64,000 nucleotides of DNA from an uncultured Porphyromonadaceae bacterium (GCA_902461565.1 CABPYL010000002.1:62001-126000); one strand, 5' to 3'. Counted from the stretch's first letter, positions 8,866 through 18,612 are shown. Program-made: numbers and translations. Notes: generated by a model from the sequence alone, not told the origin.

Positions 8866-9834
8866 ATGAAATCCATTGAAAAGTCGATATTGTGTTTTAT
8901 ATTTTCGGCAGTATTGTGTGCGGTGTCGACACATGCTGCTGAAAAACAGACTGTTGTGTGGAGTGCCGATATCACCGAAGTATGCGATGGTTCGGCAACG
9001 CTTACAGTACAAGGCAAAATAGCGTCAGGATGGCACATATATGGTTTCGAGATGCCTTTGTTCGGCGATGAAGCCGGTGCTCCTGACCCTACTTCGTTGG
9101 AACTATATCTGCCGGCAGGTGTCGTTACTGATGGAGACATGAAAAAAACGGGAGACTGTACCGTACGTTTTGATGATTTCATGAATCTGAATCTGCCTTG
9201 GATTACCGGCACAGCAACATTTGTGCAGAAATTAAAGGTTGCATACGGAGCATCCGGCAAAATCGAGGGTACTGTTAATTATATGGCCTGCACCGAGCAG
9301 GCATGTACACCACCGTCGAAATATGAGTTTTCGCTTGCATTCGGTTCTACGGACATTGCTGGAGAAAAGATTGCCGGAAGTAATGAAGTTGTGAAAGATG
9401 TGAGCAGAAGAGCTGTGGATACCGTGGAGGAGCAAGTCGTTAGTAGTGGAGAACCGCAACGCCATCCGGTTAAAGCCGCAATCGCACTTGCCGTTGCGCT
9501 TGCCTTTATAGCATGTGCTTGCTTTTGCTTTGGTGGCGGCAGAAAATTCGCAACGCTGCGAATCGTTTCCGGCTTTGTTGCACTCGCTGTTGTCGGAGCT
9601 GCCATGTATGTAGCGGAAAATGCTATGGATCTGAATATTATGGGTCGTGCAGGACTGTATGCAGCCTGGTGTGTCATTTTGGTACTTCTGTCGCTGTATC
9701 TCCTTGGTAAACTGCGATTCGCAGGTGACGGACAACCAGAACATATAACATCGCCTCGTATTATAGTGGCCGTTATTCTCCTCACAATGGCCCTGTGCCT
9801 TTATTTATCAATCAACTTCACACCACTTCAATGA
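8866..9834 (+). CDS. Membrane protein with DsbD N-terminal-like periplasmic domain
   Basis: 322 residues. A signal peptide (1-24) is followed by a periplasmic domain like the first domain of DsbD: ASGWHIYGFEMP (residues 53-64) and the redox-type cysteine pair in YMACTEQACTPP (Cys142 and Cys147). DsbD passes electrons across the membrane to periplasmic thiol partners. Here the usual eight-helix transporter and the C-terminal thioredoxin domain are missing; instead four short hydrophobic segments follow (about 203-221, 231-250, 261-282, 297-315). The protein therefore lacks the normal electron relay unless a partner supplies it. The stop overlaps the mazG start by 4 bp. Confidence 0.72.
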   Translation: MKSIEKSILCFIFSAVLCAVSTHAAEKQTVVWSADITEVCDGSATLTVQGKIASGWHIYGFEMPLFGDEAGAPDPTSLELYLPAGVVTDGDMKKTGDCTVRFDDFMNLNLPWITGTATFVQKLKVAYGASGKIEGTVNYMACTEQACTPPSKYEFSLAFGSTDIAGEKIAGSNEVVKDVSRRAVDTVEEQVVSSGEPQRHPVKAAIALAVALAFIACACFCFGGGRKFATLRIVSGFVALAVVGAAMYVAENAMDLNIMGRAGLYAAWCVILVLLSLYLLGKLRFAGDGQPEHITSPRIIVAVILLTMALCLYLSINFTPLQ

Positions 9835-10622
9835 ATAATACTCGCTCAGAACAGCTTGAGGCTCTTGGCCGGCTGTTGGATACACTCGACATCCTACGTG
9901 TAAAGTGTCCCTGGGATGCCAAACAGACTAATGAAAGTTTACGCCCCAACACTGTTGAGGAAGTTTTTGAACTTACTCAGGCACTGATGGACGATAAACC
10001 CGACGAAATCAAGAAAGAACTTGGCGATGTGCTTCTGCACGTAATTTTCTATGCCAAGATAGGATCCGAGAGCGGGCGTTTTGATATTGGCGATGTTGCC
10101 AATGCCCTTAACGACAAACTTATATATCGTCATCCGCATATCTTCGGTAATGTCGAAGCAAAAGATGCCGAAACTGTAATACAAAACTGGGAGCAATTAA
10201 AACTGAAGGAGAAAGGCGGTAATCGTACTGTGCTTGCTGGTGTTCCTGCTGCATTGCCAGCGCTAATCAAATCGTTCCGCATACAGGAAAAAGCCGCAAA
10301 TGTAGGCTTCGACTGGGAGCAGCGTGAGCAAGTGTGGGATAAGGTCGCCGAGGAGACCGGTGAGGTGCGCCAGGCCATTGCTGAAAATAGCAAGGACAAT
10401 ATCGAAGCAGAATTCGGCGATTTGCTTTTCAGCATTGTAAATGCTGCTCGTCTTTATGGAGTAAATCCGGAAAATGCTCTTGAACGTACTAATCGTAAGT
10501 TTATCACTCGCTTCAATTGGCTTGAAGCCAAAGCTAAGGAAAACGGCCGGAACCTGAAGGATATGACACTTGCCGAACTGGACGCCATGTGGAACCAGGC
10601 AAAGAAGGAAACGGGAATCTGA
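9831..10622 (+). CDS. mazG: Nucleoside triphosphate pyrophosphohydrolase MazG
   Basis: 263 residues. MazG hydrolyses NTPs and dNTPs to NMPs and PPi and is linked to house-cleaning and stress responses. Two tandem MazG domains are visible: CPWDAKQT, EEVFELTQAL and ELGDVLLHV in the N-terminal half, and a second EEtGE...EFGDLLFSIV set in the C-terminal half, the latter carrying the metal-binding acidic residues. The ATG at 9831 is preferred over an upstream in-frame ATG at 9795 because it aligns with the family start (RSEQLEALGRLLDTLDILR) and gives an ATGA overlap with the preceding gene. topB starts 9 bp after the stop. Confidence 0.93.
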   Translation: MNNTRSEQLEALGRLLDTLDILRVKCPWDAKQTNESLRPNTVEEVFELTQALMDDKPDEIKKELGDVLLHVIFYAKIGSESGRFDIGDVANALNDKLIYRHPHIFGNVEAKDAETVIQNWEQLKLKEKGGNRTVLAGVPAALPALIKSFRIQEKAANVGFDWEQREQVWDKVAEETGEVRQAIAENSKDNIEAEFGDLLFSIVNAARLYGVNPENALERTNRKFITRFNWLEAKAKENGRNLKDMTLAELDAMWNQAKKETGI

Positions 10623-10631
10623 TAGCGGAAC

Positions 10632-12662
10632 ATGAAGGTTTGTATTACCGAGAAACCCAGTGTGGCAGCTACTATTGCTTCCATTCTGGGCGCTAATGAA
10701 CGTCATCAGGGATATTTTGAGGGCGGAGGCTATCGCGTTACATGGACTTATGGTCATCTATGCGGCCTTCTTGCCCCTGAGGATTACAATACATCCTGGA
10801 AATCGTGGGCACTGAGTACTTTGCCCATGCTTCCGGCAAAATACGATATTAAGCTGCTTGATAACGACGGGTACAGACAACAGTTCAATGTAATCAAGAA
10901 TCTGATTGCCGACGCCGACGAGGTGATAAACTGCGGTGATGCCGGCCAGGAGGGTGAGCTTATACAGCGATGGGTGATGAGGATGGCAGATACCACATGT
11001 CCCGTGTACCGCCTTTGGACTTCTTCGCTTACTGACGAGGCAATCCGCGACGGATTCGCGAACCTGAAACCGCAGACCGATTACGACCGTCTTTTTTATG
11101 CCGGGCTTTCCCGTTCTATCGGCGACTGGATTCTCGGCATGAACGCTACGCGGCTATATACGGTGAAGTATGCGGCCCGCAAGCAGGTATTGTCGATAGG
11201 TCGTGTGCAGACGCCGACTCTGGCACTTATCGTGAAGCGACAGCGTGAAATAGAATGTTTCGAGCCCAGGGATTCGTGGGAACTGCATACTCTTTACCGT
11301 AATGTCGATTTTACATCTACAGGCGAACGGTTCGAGACGGAAAGTGCCGGTAAAAGCGTGGTGGAAACAATTGCTCCACTGCCGTTTGTTATAAAATCGG
11401 TAACAAAAAAACGCGGACGTGAGTCGGCTCCGAGGCTTTTCGACCTTACCTCGATGCAGGTTGAGTGCAACAAGAAATGGGGCTGGACTGCCGAGCATAC
11501 GCTTGCCCTTATCCAGGGGTTATACGAAAAGAAGCTGACCACATATCCGCGCGTGGATACAACATATCTGTCGGATGATATTCACCCGAAGATTGCGCCT
11601 ACGTTACGCCAGATGACACCTTACGCGAGCATTACGGAGCCGATTCTTGCTAATCCTATCCCCAAAAGCAAGAAAATATTCGACAATTCCAAGGTTACCG
11701 ATCACCATGCCATTATTCCCACCGGGCAGTATCCGTCGGGACTGGATGGCGATGAAAAGAAGTTGTACCATCTTATTGCCATGCGTTTTATCGGCGTGTT
11801 CTATCCTGACTGCCAGTTCGAATTCACAACAGTGCTCGGCGAAGCTGGCAAAGAGGAATTCAAGGCCACTGGCAAAGTGATAGTTTCCCCCGGCTGGCGC
11901 ACTCTCTTTCATGATAAGCCGGATAAGTCAGACAAGAATGATAAGTCTACCGAAGAACAGACGCTTCCGGTTTTTAACGAAGGAGAGACCGGGCCTCATC
12001 TACCCTCGCTGGCAAAAAAGACATCGCAGCCGCCAAAATACTACACAGATGGTACGCTGCTGCGTGCAATGGAAACCGCAGGCCGGACAGTAGATAGTGA
12101 CGAGTTGCGTGAAGCTCTTAAAGAAAACGGTATCGGACGCCCGTCTACGCGTGCCGGTATAATAGATACGTTGATTAAGCGTCGTTATATTGTGCGTGAA
12201 CGCAAAAATATTATGGCCACACAGGCCGGTATCGATCTTATTGACCTTATTCAGGAGGAACTGCTGAAATCTGCGGCTCTTACCGGGCTTTGGGAGAATA
12301 AGTTGCGCCGAATCGAATCCGGACAGTTCGCTCCGGCGAGATTCATTAACGAAATCAGCGATATGGTACGCCAGATTGTAGGAAATGTGCTTGCCGACAA
12401 TACTATCCGCCGCATAGGTTCTGTGCCTGAGGCGGAACCTGAGAAAAAAGCTTCGGTAGCCAAGAAACCGCGAGCACCGAGGATTAAGGATATCAGCCAG
12501 ATACCGTGTCCTGTGTGCGGCGATGGCCATTTGGTGAAAGGTCGTACGGCCTATGGGTGCAGCCGCTATGCACAGGGATGCAAATTTATTCTGCCGTTTG
12601 CATTATGCCCGGCAGAATCGACGCCCTCGCAGGTTGCGAAAGCTGCAAAAAAGCAGAAATAA
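10632..12662 (+). CDS. topB: DNA topoisomerase III (type IA)
   Basis: 676 residues. It relaxes and decatenates DNA through a 5'-phosphotyrosine intermediate. The Toprim start (MKVCITEKPSVAATIA) and the acidic segment NCGDAGQEGELIQRW are intact. The active-site region is TYPRVDTTYLS with Tyr305; the residue two after the proline-arginine pair is usually Thr (TYPRTD) but is Val here. The C-terminal tail adds a Lys-rich stretch and one zinc-finger-like module (CPVCGDGHLVKGRTAYGCSR). It is co-oriented with mazG and meets the cyclo-ligase gene tail to tail with no intervening base. Confidence 0.95.
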   Translation: MKVCITEKPSVAATIASILGANERHQGYFEGGGYRVTWTYGHLCGLLAPEDYNTSWKSWALSTLPMLPAKYDIKLLDNDGYRQQFNVIKNLIADADEVINCGDAGQEGELIQRWVMRMADTTCPVYRLWTSSLTDEAIRDGFANLKPQTDYDRLFYAGLSRSIGDWILGMNATRLYTVKYAARKQVLSIGRVQTPTLALIVKRQREIECFEPRDSWELHTLYRNVDFTSTGERFETESAGKSVVETIAPLPFVIKSVTKKRGRESAPRLFDLTSMQVECNKKWGWTAEHTLALIQGLYEKKLTTYPRVDTTYLSDDIHPKIAPTLRQMTPYASITEPILANPIPKSKKIFDNSKVTDHHAIIPTGQYPSGLDGDEKKLYHLIAMRFIGVFYPDCQFEFTTVLGEAGKEEFKATGKVIVSPGWRTLFHDKPDKSDKNDKSTEEQTLPVFNEGETGPHLPSLAKKTSQPPKYYTDGTLLRAMETAGRTVDSDELREALKENGIGRPSTRAGIIDTLIKRRYIVRERKNIMATQAGIDLIDLIQEELLKSAALTGLWENKLRRIESGQFAPARFINEISDMVRQIVGNVLADNTIRRIGSVPEAEPEKKASVAKKPRAPRIKDISQIPCPVCGDGHLVKGRTAYGCSRYAQGCKFILPFALCPAESTPSQVAKAAKKQK

Positions 12663-13217
12663 TCAGCGGCGACGTCCGCGAACAGTTTCATGCCCGTCCG
12701 CAACTACAATGTGGACGGGTATGTCATGTTCTTCTGTGTCGAATTCATCGAAAAGCTGAAAATCGTAACATACGCCCACGGTAATGGCCCGTGAGCGGCT
12801 GAGGAGACGGTCGTAATATCCATTCCCGCGGCCAACGCGGTTACCGTGGCTGTCGAACGCCACGGCAGGAACTATCACAAGGTCTATTTCGTTGATGTCT
12901 ACAGTATCATCGCCATCAGGCTCTTCGATATGGAATGCTCCCAGGTGCATGTGCGAGCGTTCGTACGGCAATATCTCGAGGTCGAGGCCGTTCACACGCG
13001 GCAGATAGAACTGCTTTGTACCGGCCATCGAATCGATGAATTCCCTGGTTGACAATTCATCTGGCAGCGAATGGTACATCAGTATTCGGTCGGCCATTAC
13101 GAATGCTGCGAGCTTTTGCACTCTTTCGAATACGCGCCGGGCTGCCGCACTTTTCTCAGCAGCATCCAGCATTGTTTTTCTTGCGCGCACCTGGCGGCGT
13201 ATCTCTTCTTTTGTCAT
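12663..13217 (-). CDS. 5-formyltetrahydrofolate cyclo-ligase
   Basis: 184 residues. It uses ATP to convert 5-formyl-THF to 5,10-methenyl-THF. The N-terminal KEEIRRQVRARKTML helix and the C-terminal loop NRVGRGNGYYDRLL are diagnostic of the family. Its start overlaps the S41 protease stop by 4 bp (13214-13217), so it is the last gene of the long minus-strand run that begins with clpP. Confidence 0.93.
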   Translation of the reverse strand: MTKEEIRRQVRARKTMLDAAEKSAAARRVFERVQKLAAFVMADRILMYHSLPDELSTREFIDSMAGTKQFYLPRVNGLDLEILPYERSHMHLGAFHIEEPDGDDTVDINEIDLVIVPAVAFDSHGNRVGRGNGYYDRLLSRSRAITVGVCYDFQLFDEFDTEEHDIPVHIVVADGHETVRGRRR

Positions 13218-14863
13218 TGTTCAGAATCCTCAGGAGTCTTAGGGTCGGTAAGCGGGAATCTCGCTCCACCACTTTCAATCTGTCGAATAGCCTCTCCCAC
13301 AACGGGATCGGAGGCGTTGATAATCTGGAAATAGCCGTCCATACCGACAATATCTCTTGCTATCAACGCTTTAATCTGATTAACAATCAACTTGGCCGAA
13401 ATGTTTATGTAATACCACCTCGGGGCTATGCCGCCCTTGGTGTTTGCATAGTTCACAAACGACTGAAGAATAACATTATCGGCGGGCAAACGCTTGAGCA
13501 GGTCGTTGGCGTCGGTACTTTCGTTGAGTTGATCGCGGTTGAGATCGGCATATTCGTAGGCGAATTTGCGGAGCAAACCGTTGTTGGCTACCTTGATATA
13601 GTAACTTGTTACGCCGGTGGTATCGGAAGGTACAAAAATATCGGGAATGATACCACCGCCGCCGTATACCAGGCGCCCGTTGGCGGTACGGAAGATTTTG
13701 GTGGAGTCTACTTTTACACTGTCGGCCGAGAATATCTCTCCGCGGTCATAGCGGTTGAAAATTTCGGTTTCGTATTCGTTGTTCTTGCCCGGAATATATG
13801 TCTTTTGTATGCAACGGCCCGAGGGTGTATAGTACCGCTCCACGGTGAGACGGAACTCGCTGGAGTCGGGAAGATCGAACGAGCGCTGTACCAGACCTTT
13901 GCCGAATGTCCTGCGGCCGATTATGAGGCCACGGTCGTTATCCTGGATGGCGCCTGCAAGTATTTCGCTGGAACTTGCGGTATACTCGTCGGTAAGGATA
14001 ACGATTTCCTGTTCGTTGAATACACCCGAACCATCGGAGAACAGAATGGAATTATCGGCCATCGATCGGCCTTTTGTTGCCACAATAAGCTGTTTGGCAG
14101 GTAGAAATTCGTTGGCAATGAGTACTGCAGGATTCATGTAGCCGCCGCCGTTGCCGCGGAGGTCAATGATAAAGCTATTGGCTCCGTCAAATTTAAGCTG
14201 CCCCAGTGCAGTGAGAAATTCGGCGTATGCGTTCTCGGAGAATTTGCCCAAACGTATGTATCCGATGGAGTCGTTGATGAGATATGATGCGTCGATGGGA
14301 GATACGGGAACTTCACCGCGGACAAGGTCGAATGTGAGCGGTTTCGCGGAATTGTGGCGCTTCACTGTTACCTTTACAGGTGTGTCTTTCTCGCCACGCA
14401 GGAGAGAGAATATTTCGTTTTCGGTGATGTTGACGCCGGCTATGTTCTTGCCGTCAACTTCTGTCATCTTGTCTCCCGGAAGAATACCCGCGGCTTCTGA
14501 AGCTCCGCCATTGATAACTTCGAGAATATACAGCGTGTCGTTCACCATCTGGAACTGTATGCCTATGCCGTAGAACGAACCTTCCAGCTCGCGTTCGGCC
14601 GCGAGACGGTCTGCCGCAGAGATATACGCGGAGTGCGGGTCGAGATTCCGGAGCATTTCGGGCAAAGTAAGTTCAACAAGACTGTCGAGATTTACTTCGT
14701 CGACGTAATTCTCGCCTATTATTTCAAAAATTTCACTGAGTTTCTGCATCGCGCTGTTCCCTCGTGTGTTGGAATCGAGCGCACGGCCCATCCACAGACC
14801 GGCTACAAGAAAGACGGCAGCAACGATGGGGAGCCAGTAAAGATATTTTCGGTTTTGCGACAT
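13214..14863 (-). CDS. C-terminal processing (S41, Ctp/tail-specific) protease
   Basis: 549 residues from MSQNRKYLYW. An N-terminal transmembrane or signal segment (about 10-24) places the enzyme in the envelope. A PDZ domain follows (GIQFQMVND to about 170, with ILPGDKMTEVDG as the core). The peptidase core shows IDLRGNGGGYMNP, the catalytic serine in DEYTASSSEILAGA (Ser297) and the general-base lysine in GKGLVQ (Lys322), 25 residues later as in CtpB and Prc. The upstream in-frame ATG at 14905 would overlap the deaminase gene by 28 bp and adds no family residues, so 14863 was chosen, leaving a 14-bp gap. Confidence 0.92.
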   Translation of the reverse strand: MSQNRKYLYWLPIVAAVFLVAGLWMGRALDSNTRGNSAMQKLSEIFEIIGENYVDEVNLDSLVELTLPEMLRNLDPHSAYISAADRLAAERELEGSFYGIGIQFQMVNDTLYILEVINGGASEAAGILPGDKMTEVDGKNIAGVNITENEIFSLLRGEKDTPVKVTVKRHNSAKPLTFDLVRGEVPVSPIDASYLINDSIGYIRLGKFSENAYAEFLTALGQLKFDGANSFIIDLRGNGGGYMNPAVLIANEFLPAKQLIVATKGRSMADNSILFSDGSGVFNEQEIVILTDEYTASSSEILAGAIQDNDRGLIIGRRTFGKGLVQRSFDLPDSSEFRLTVERYYTPSGRCIQKTYIPGKNNEYETEIFNRYDRGEIFSADSVKVDSTKIFRTANGRLVYGGGGIIPDIFVPSDTTGVTSYYIKVANNGLLRKFAYEYADLNRDQLNESTDANDLLKRLPADNVILQSFVNYANTKGGIAPRWYYINISAKLIVNQIKALIARDIVGMDGYFQIINASDPVVGEAIRQIESGGARFPLTDPKTPEDSEQ

Positions 14864-14877
14864 TTGTAATGCTGAAA

Positions 14878-15312
14878 TTATTCGAGGTTTGATATGTGTA
14901 CACATTCAATGCCGGCACGGCGCATCAGTTCGATGCCGTCGGCGAGGCGGTAAAGGTCATTGAAAACCACGCGTCGTATTCCTGCCTGGATAATCAGTTT
15001 TGCACACTCCAGGCATGGCGATGCTGTAACATACAGAGTGGAACCATTGCTTGAGTTGTTGCTTCTTGCCACTTTTGTTATCGCATTGGCTTCGGCATGG
15101 AGAACATACGGCTTAGTAACTCCGCTATCATCTTCGCAGATGTTCTCGAAACCTGCGGGGGTACCGTTATAACCGTCGGAAATAATCATTTTATCCTTTA
15201 CGATTATAGCGCCGACTTTGCGCCGCTGGCAGTATGAATTTTCTGCCCATATAGATGCCATGCGCAGGTAGCGCTTGTCGAGGATTTCCTGTTTCTCGTT
15301 GTTGTTTTCCAT
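14878..15312 (-). CDS. dCMP deaminase (ComEB-like)
   Basis: 144 residues. It deaminates dCMP to dUMP for thymidylate synthesis. The zinc site is complete: HAEANAI (His ligand and catalytic Glu) and SPCLECAK (two Cys ligands). The substrate loop GYNGTPAGFEN is present. An upstream in-frame ATG at 15366 would overlap feoB by 35 bp; MENNNEKQEI at 15312 matches the family start and leaves 19 bp. Confidence 0.93.
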   Translation of the reverse strand: MENNNEKQEILDKRYLRMASIWAENSYCQRRKVGAIIVKDKMIISDGYNGTPAGFENICEDDSGVTKPYVLHAEANAITKVARSNNSSNGSTLYVTASPCLECAKLIIQAGIRRVVFNDLYRLADGIELMRRAGIECVHISNLE

Positions 15313-15331
15313 GATTCTTAAACGTTTTGTA

Positions 15332-17869
15332 TTATTGGAAAAGAAGCATAAGACGGTATGCGGCAAAAGCTACAATCCATGCCACTGCCGTATTGTATAC
15401 AATGCTGAACAATGCGTATTTCCATGAACCGGCCTCTCGGGCTATAGCTGTGATTGATGCCACACAGGGGCAGTATAGCAGGATAAACACCATGAAAGCC
15501 AGTGCGCTTGCCGGTGTAAAGTCCGGATTCCCCGTAACAGACGATGGTTTTTGCAGGCGTGCACCAAGACGTGAGTCGGAAACTTCCTCGTCGTTGGTGT
15601 AAAGGACACCTAGGGTAGAAACCACGATTTCCTTTGCCGGGACACCGGCCAACGCAGCCACAGTGGCGCGCCATTTCTGACCAATCGGTTCCATCACCGG
15701 ATTGATGGCTTTGCCAAGCATCTCCAGATACGAGTCGGTATCGGGATTTATACGTGAATCGTCTATGCTCTCGGCAACGGCGATATCGGGAGCAACGTCT
15801 GTATCGTGTATCGGGAAATAATTAAGAGCCCATACAATTATGCTGGCAAACAGGATTATTCCTCCCATTTTCTTGAGATACTGCTTGCCTTTTTCCCATG
15901 TATGGCTCAGAGATACGCGCATTGACGGAAGCCTATACGGCGGCAGTTCCATTACAAAAGGCGTTTCGTCTTTGTGAAAATAAAATCTGCGCAGCATGCG
16001 GGCGGTTATAATGGCAACGACGATGCCTAAGAAATACAGGCCGGCGAAAACCAATGTGGCGTGTGAGGGGAAAAATGTCCCCACCATAAGTACATAAATC
16101 GGCAACCGTGCCGAACACGACATGAAAGGATTTATAAGAACTGTTATTATCCTGCTGGATTTGCTTTCGATGCTGCGTGAGGCTATGATTGCTGGTACAT
16201 TACATCCGAATCCCATAATCAGAGGAATGAAGGATTTGCCATGCAGACCTACCCGGTGCATCACCTTATCCATTATGAAGGCAGCCCGAGCCATGTAGCC
16301 GGTATCCTCCATGAACGATATGCAGAAGAACAGGATAAGGATATTGGGCAGGAAAACTATCACACCGCCGACACCACCGATGATACCTTGGGCAATAAGG
16401 TCTTTCAGGATTCCGGCTGGCATCAGTTTTTCTACAACGCCGCTCAGCCAGTCAACGATTTCCTCAATCCAGTCCATAGGATATTGTCCGATTGCGAACG
16501 TCGCCCAGAAGATGAAGAACATTATCGCAAAGAAAATAGGGAACCCGAGCACACGGTTTGTGGCGAGTCTGTCCAGTACGCGTGTTGTTTTCTTCGGATT
16601 TGTTCCCGGAGTGTATGTTTCGGCGAGGGCGCCTGCGACAAAACCGTATTTTTCGGCTGCGACAATAGAGGAGATATCTTCATTCCGCAACGCTTCAATT
16701 TTTCCGCGTAGCTTGTCGCGCATTATCATTATGGGGTCGTCTGCGCCTGCGCGAAGATTCTCGCGCCAGTGGGGCTGGCTTGCGATCGGACAATTCTCGC
16801 AGTCGCTGCACTGATGGAACAGCTTGTGCAGTCGCGAACATTTACGTTTTTTAGTGTATGTTGCAAGTGCCGGGTCGTTGGCTTGGGGTATTTCGTCCTC
16901 GATCTGATGATCGCCTTCAAGCAATTTTATCGCAAGATAGCGAGGAGAAAAATGCTTCTGCATGGTCGGACTTGCCTTAATGGCATCCACAAGTTTGCGG
17001 ATAGCACCTTCCATATCGGCGCCGAGATTAACGTGCACATGGCGGACAGTATCGTCGCGGTTTTCGTATACGGCGATTATGGTGTCGAGCAAATCTTTTA
17101 TTCCTTCGTGCGTTTTGGAAACTATCGGGACCATAGGCACACCAATCATTTTTCCAAGATTGGTATAGTCCAGTTTTGCTCCCGACGAACGCAACTCGTC
17201 GTACATGTTCAGAGCTATCACCATAGAGTAGTCCATGTCGATAAGCTCGGTTGTCAGGTATAGATTTCTCTCAAGGTTGGAGGAGTCTACAACGTTGAGT
17301 ATAAGATCTGGCGTATTTTCCTTAAGATATTGGCGTACGTACAGTTCTTCGGGTGAGTAGCAGCTCATGGAATATGTTCCCGGCAGGTCGATTAAATTAA
17401 TGGTGTACTGTCCGTAGTGGAATTCACCGTCTTTGGCACCAACTGTTACGCCGCTGTAGTTGCCAACATGTTCATTTGCCCCGGAAAGAGCGTTGAATAA
17501 CGAAGTTTTGCCGCAATTGGGATTGCCGATAAGTGCCACATCTATGATATGGCGCTGGCGGTCGAAAGTTCGGTGTGTTTCGTGAGCTGTGGTCTCGGGA
17601 GGCGTCATAAGGATTGAAGCGCCCAATGTCGCTGCTTCGGCGTTGTCTACCTTCACCACTTCAACAAGTGCCGCTTCGGAAAGCCGCAGCGACACTTCAT
17701 ATCCGAGAATCCTGTATTGTATCGGGTCTTGCAGAGGAGCGTGAAGTATAACAGTAACCGTACGGCCTTTTACGAAGCCCATCTCCATTACGCGCTTGCG
17801 GAATGCGCCGTGGCCGTGGACTTTTACAACAATGGCAGATTCTCCTGTTTTGAGTTCTGAAAGTTTCAT
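15332..17869 (-). CDS. feoB: FeoA-FeoB fusion, ferrous iron transporter
   Basis: 845 residues. Residues 1-73 are an SH3-like FeoA domain (MKLSELKTGESAIVV ... ALVEVVKVD). Then come the G-protein domain with Walker A GNPNCGKTS (about 115-123) and DLPGTYSMS, a helical spacer containing an unusual Cys-rich insert (KCSRLHKLFHQCSDCENC), and the FeoB membrane domain with several helices and the Gate motif GCNVPAI. It imports Fe2+ across the inner membrane. Separate feoA and feoB genes are the E. coli arrangement; the fusion is frequent in Bacteroidetes. The start overlaps the preceding nucleotidyltransferase stop by 4 bp (17866-17869). Confidence 0.95.
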   Translation of the reverse strand: MKLSELKTGESAIVVKVHGHGAFRKRVMEMGFVKGRTVTVILHAPLQDPIQYRILGYEVSLRLSEAALVEVVKVDNAEAATLGASILMTPPETTAHETHRTFDRQRHIIDVALIGNPNCGKTSLFNALSGANEHVGNYSGVTVGAKDGEFHYGQYTINLIDLPGTYSMSCYSPEELYVRQYLKENTPDLILNVVDSSNLERNLYLTTELIDMDYSMVIALNMYDELRSSGAKLDYTNLGKMIGVPMVPIVSKTHEGIKDLLDTIIAVYENRDDTVRHVHVNLGADMEGAIRKLVDAIKASPTMQKHFSPRYLAIKLLEGDHQIEDEIPQANDPALATYTKKRKCSRLHKLFHQCSDCENCPIASQPHWRENLRAGADDPIMIMRDKLRGKIEALRNEDISSIVAAEKYGFVAGALAETYTPGTNPKKTTRVLDRLATNRVLGFPIFFAIMFFIFWATFAIGQYPMDWIEEIVDWLSGVVEKLMPAGILKDLIAQGIIGGVGGVIVFLPNILILFFCISFMEDTGYMARAAFIMDKVMHRVGLHGKSFIPLIMGFGCNVPAIIASRSIESKSSRIITVLINPFMSCSARLPIYVLMVGTFFPSHATLVFAGLYFLGIVVAIITARMLRRFYFHKDETPFVMELPPYRLPSMRVSLSHTWEKGKQYLKKMGGIILFASIIVWALNYFPIHDTDVAPDIAVAESIDDSRINPDTDSYLEMLGKAINPVMEPIGQKWRATVAALAGVPAKEIVVSTLGVLYTNDEEVSDSRLGARLQKPSSVTGNPDFTPASALAFMVFILLYCPCVASITAIAREAGSWKYALFSIVYNTAVAWIVAFAAYRLMLLFQ

Positions 17870-18612
17870 GACAGAAAAGATTGAGCGGCTTCCAGCTTTT
17901 CCGGCGTACCGATGTCGAACCACCGGAAATCTCCGTCAGGAGTGAAACCTTTTATGCGGCAACTGCCGCACACGTCAATATAATAATCCGTTATACTGAA
18001 CGGACACAGATCGCCGCAGTAGTCGCTGATATTACGCATTGTGGCCTTGTATATTGCATGAACGCCACCGAAAGCGGCCTCATGCAATCCCTCGGTTGTC
18101 ATCCCGACAGGTCTTATAACTGCTGTTTTCTTGTTTTCCCATCCTCGCAGAATATCGTCGGTGTCGAACAGGAACTTTCGGGAACTTTCTCTTGACGGAT
18201 TAACAAGAATAGCCGCCGCATTACCCGCGAGGGCATCTGTGAGGCTATTAATCGGGAAATCTGTAAGAATGTCGGCGTTATGTACAACTACAGGTTCTTC
18301 AGCACCGAGTGTGGCCATTAAACGGCTTTCGCGATAAATTTTTGCAATTGCGCCTCCGGTGTCCAGTAGCAACGAGCTTTCGTCGCTTATCTCGACAGGC
18401 ACACCGTAGTTCTGTGATTCTACAAAATCCACGACTTGCCGGGCAAAGTGATGCACGTTCACCACAATGCCGTCGGCACCGGCTGCAATCAGCTTGCCGA
18501 TTACTAATCCTAAAGCCGGATGACCGCAGACGGATGCCAGTGCTTTCGGGTGTTCATCGGTAAACGGTTTCAGTCGGGTGCCGTTACCGGCGGCAAAAAC
18601 GATTGCTTTCAT
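17866..18612 (-). CDS. Nucleotidyltransferase, MurU-like (sugar-1-phosphate uridylyl/guanylyltransferase)
   Basis: 248 residues. The N-terminus MKAIVFAAGNGTRLKPFTDE is the NTP-transferase signature (GxGTR loop). The family includes MurU, which makes UDP-MurNAc from MurNAc-1-phosphate, and mannose-1-phosphate guanylyltransferases. The adjacent upstream gene encodes an AmgK-like sugar kinase, the usual partner of MurU in cell-wall recycling, so MurU activity is the favoured inference. ATG 18612 is chosen because it gives a 4-bp overlap with the kinase stop and begins at the first strand of the fold; longer in-frame starts add a non-homologous basic tail inside the kinase gene. Confidence 0.75.
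   Translation of the reverse strand: MKAIVFAAGNGTRLKPFTDEHPKALASVCGHPALGLVIGKLIAAGADGIVVNVHHFARQVVDFVESQNYGVPVEISDESSLLLDTGGAIAKIYRESRLMATLGAEEPVVVHNADILTDFPINSLTDALAGNAAAILVNPSRESSRKFLFDTDDILRGWENKKTAVIRPVGMTTEGLHEAAFGGVHAIYKATMRNISDYCGDLCPFSITDYYIDVCGSCRIKGFTPDGDFRWFDIGTPEKLEAAQSFLS

Noticed and set aside
13049..14104. Open frame of 351 codons opposite the S41 protease gene
   Set aside because: Begins inside the cyclo-ligase gene and lacks any family signature; the protease on the other strand is unambiguous.
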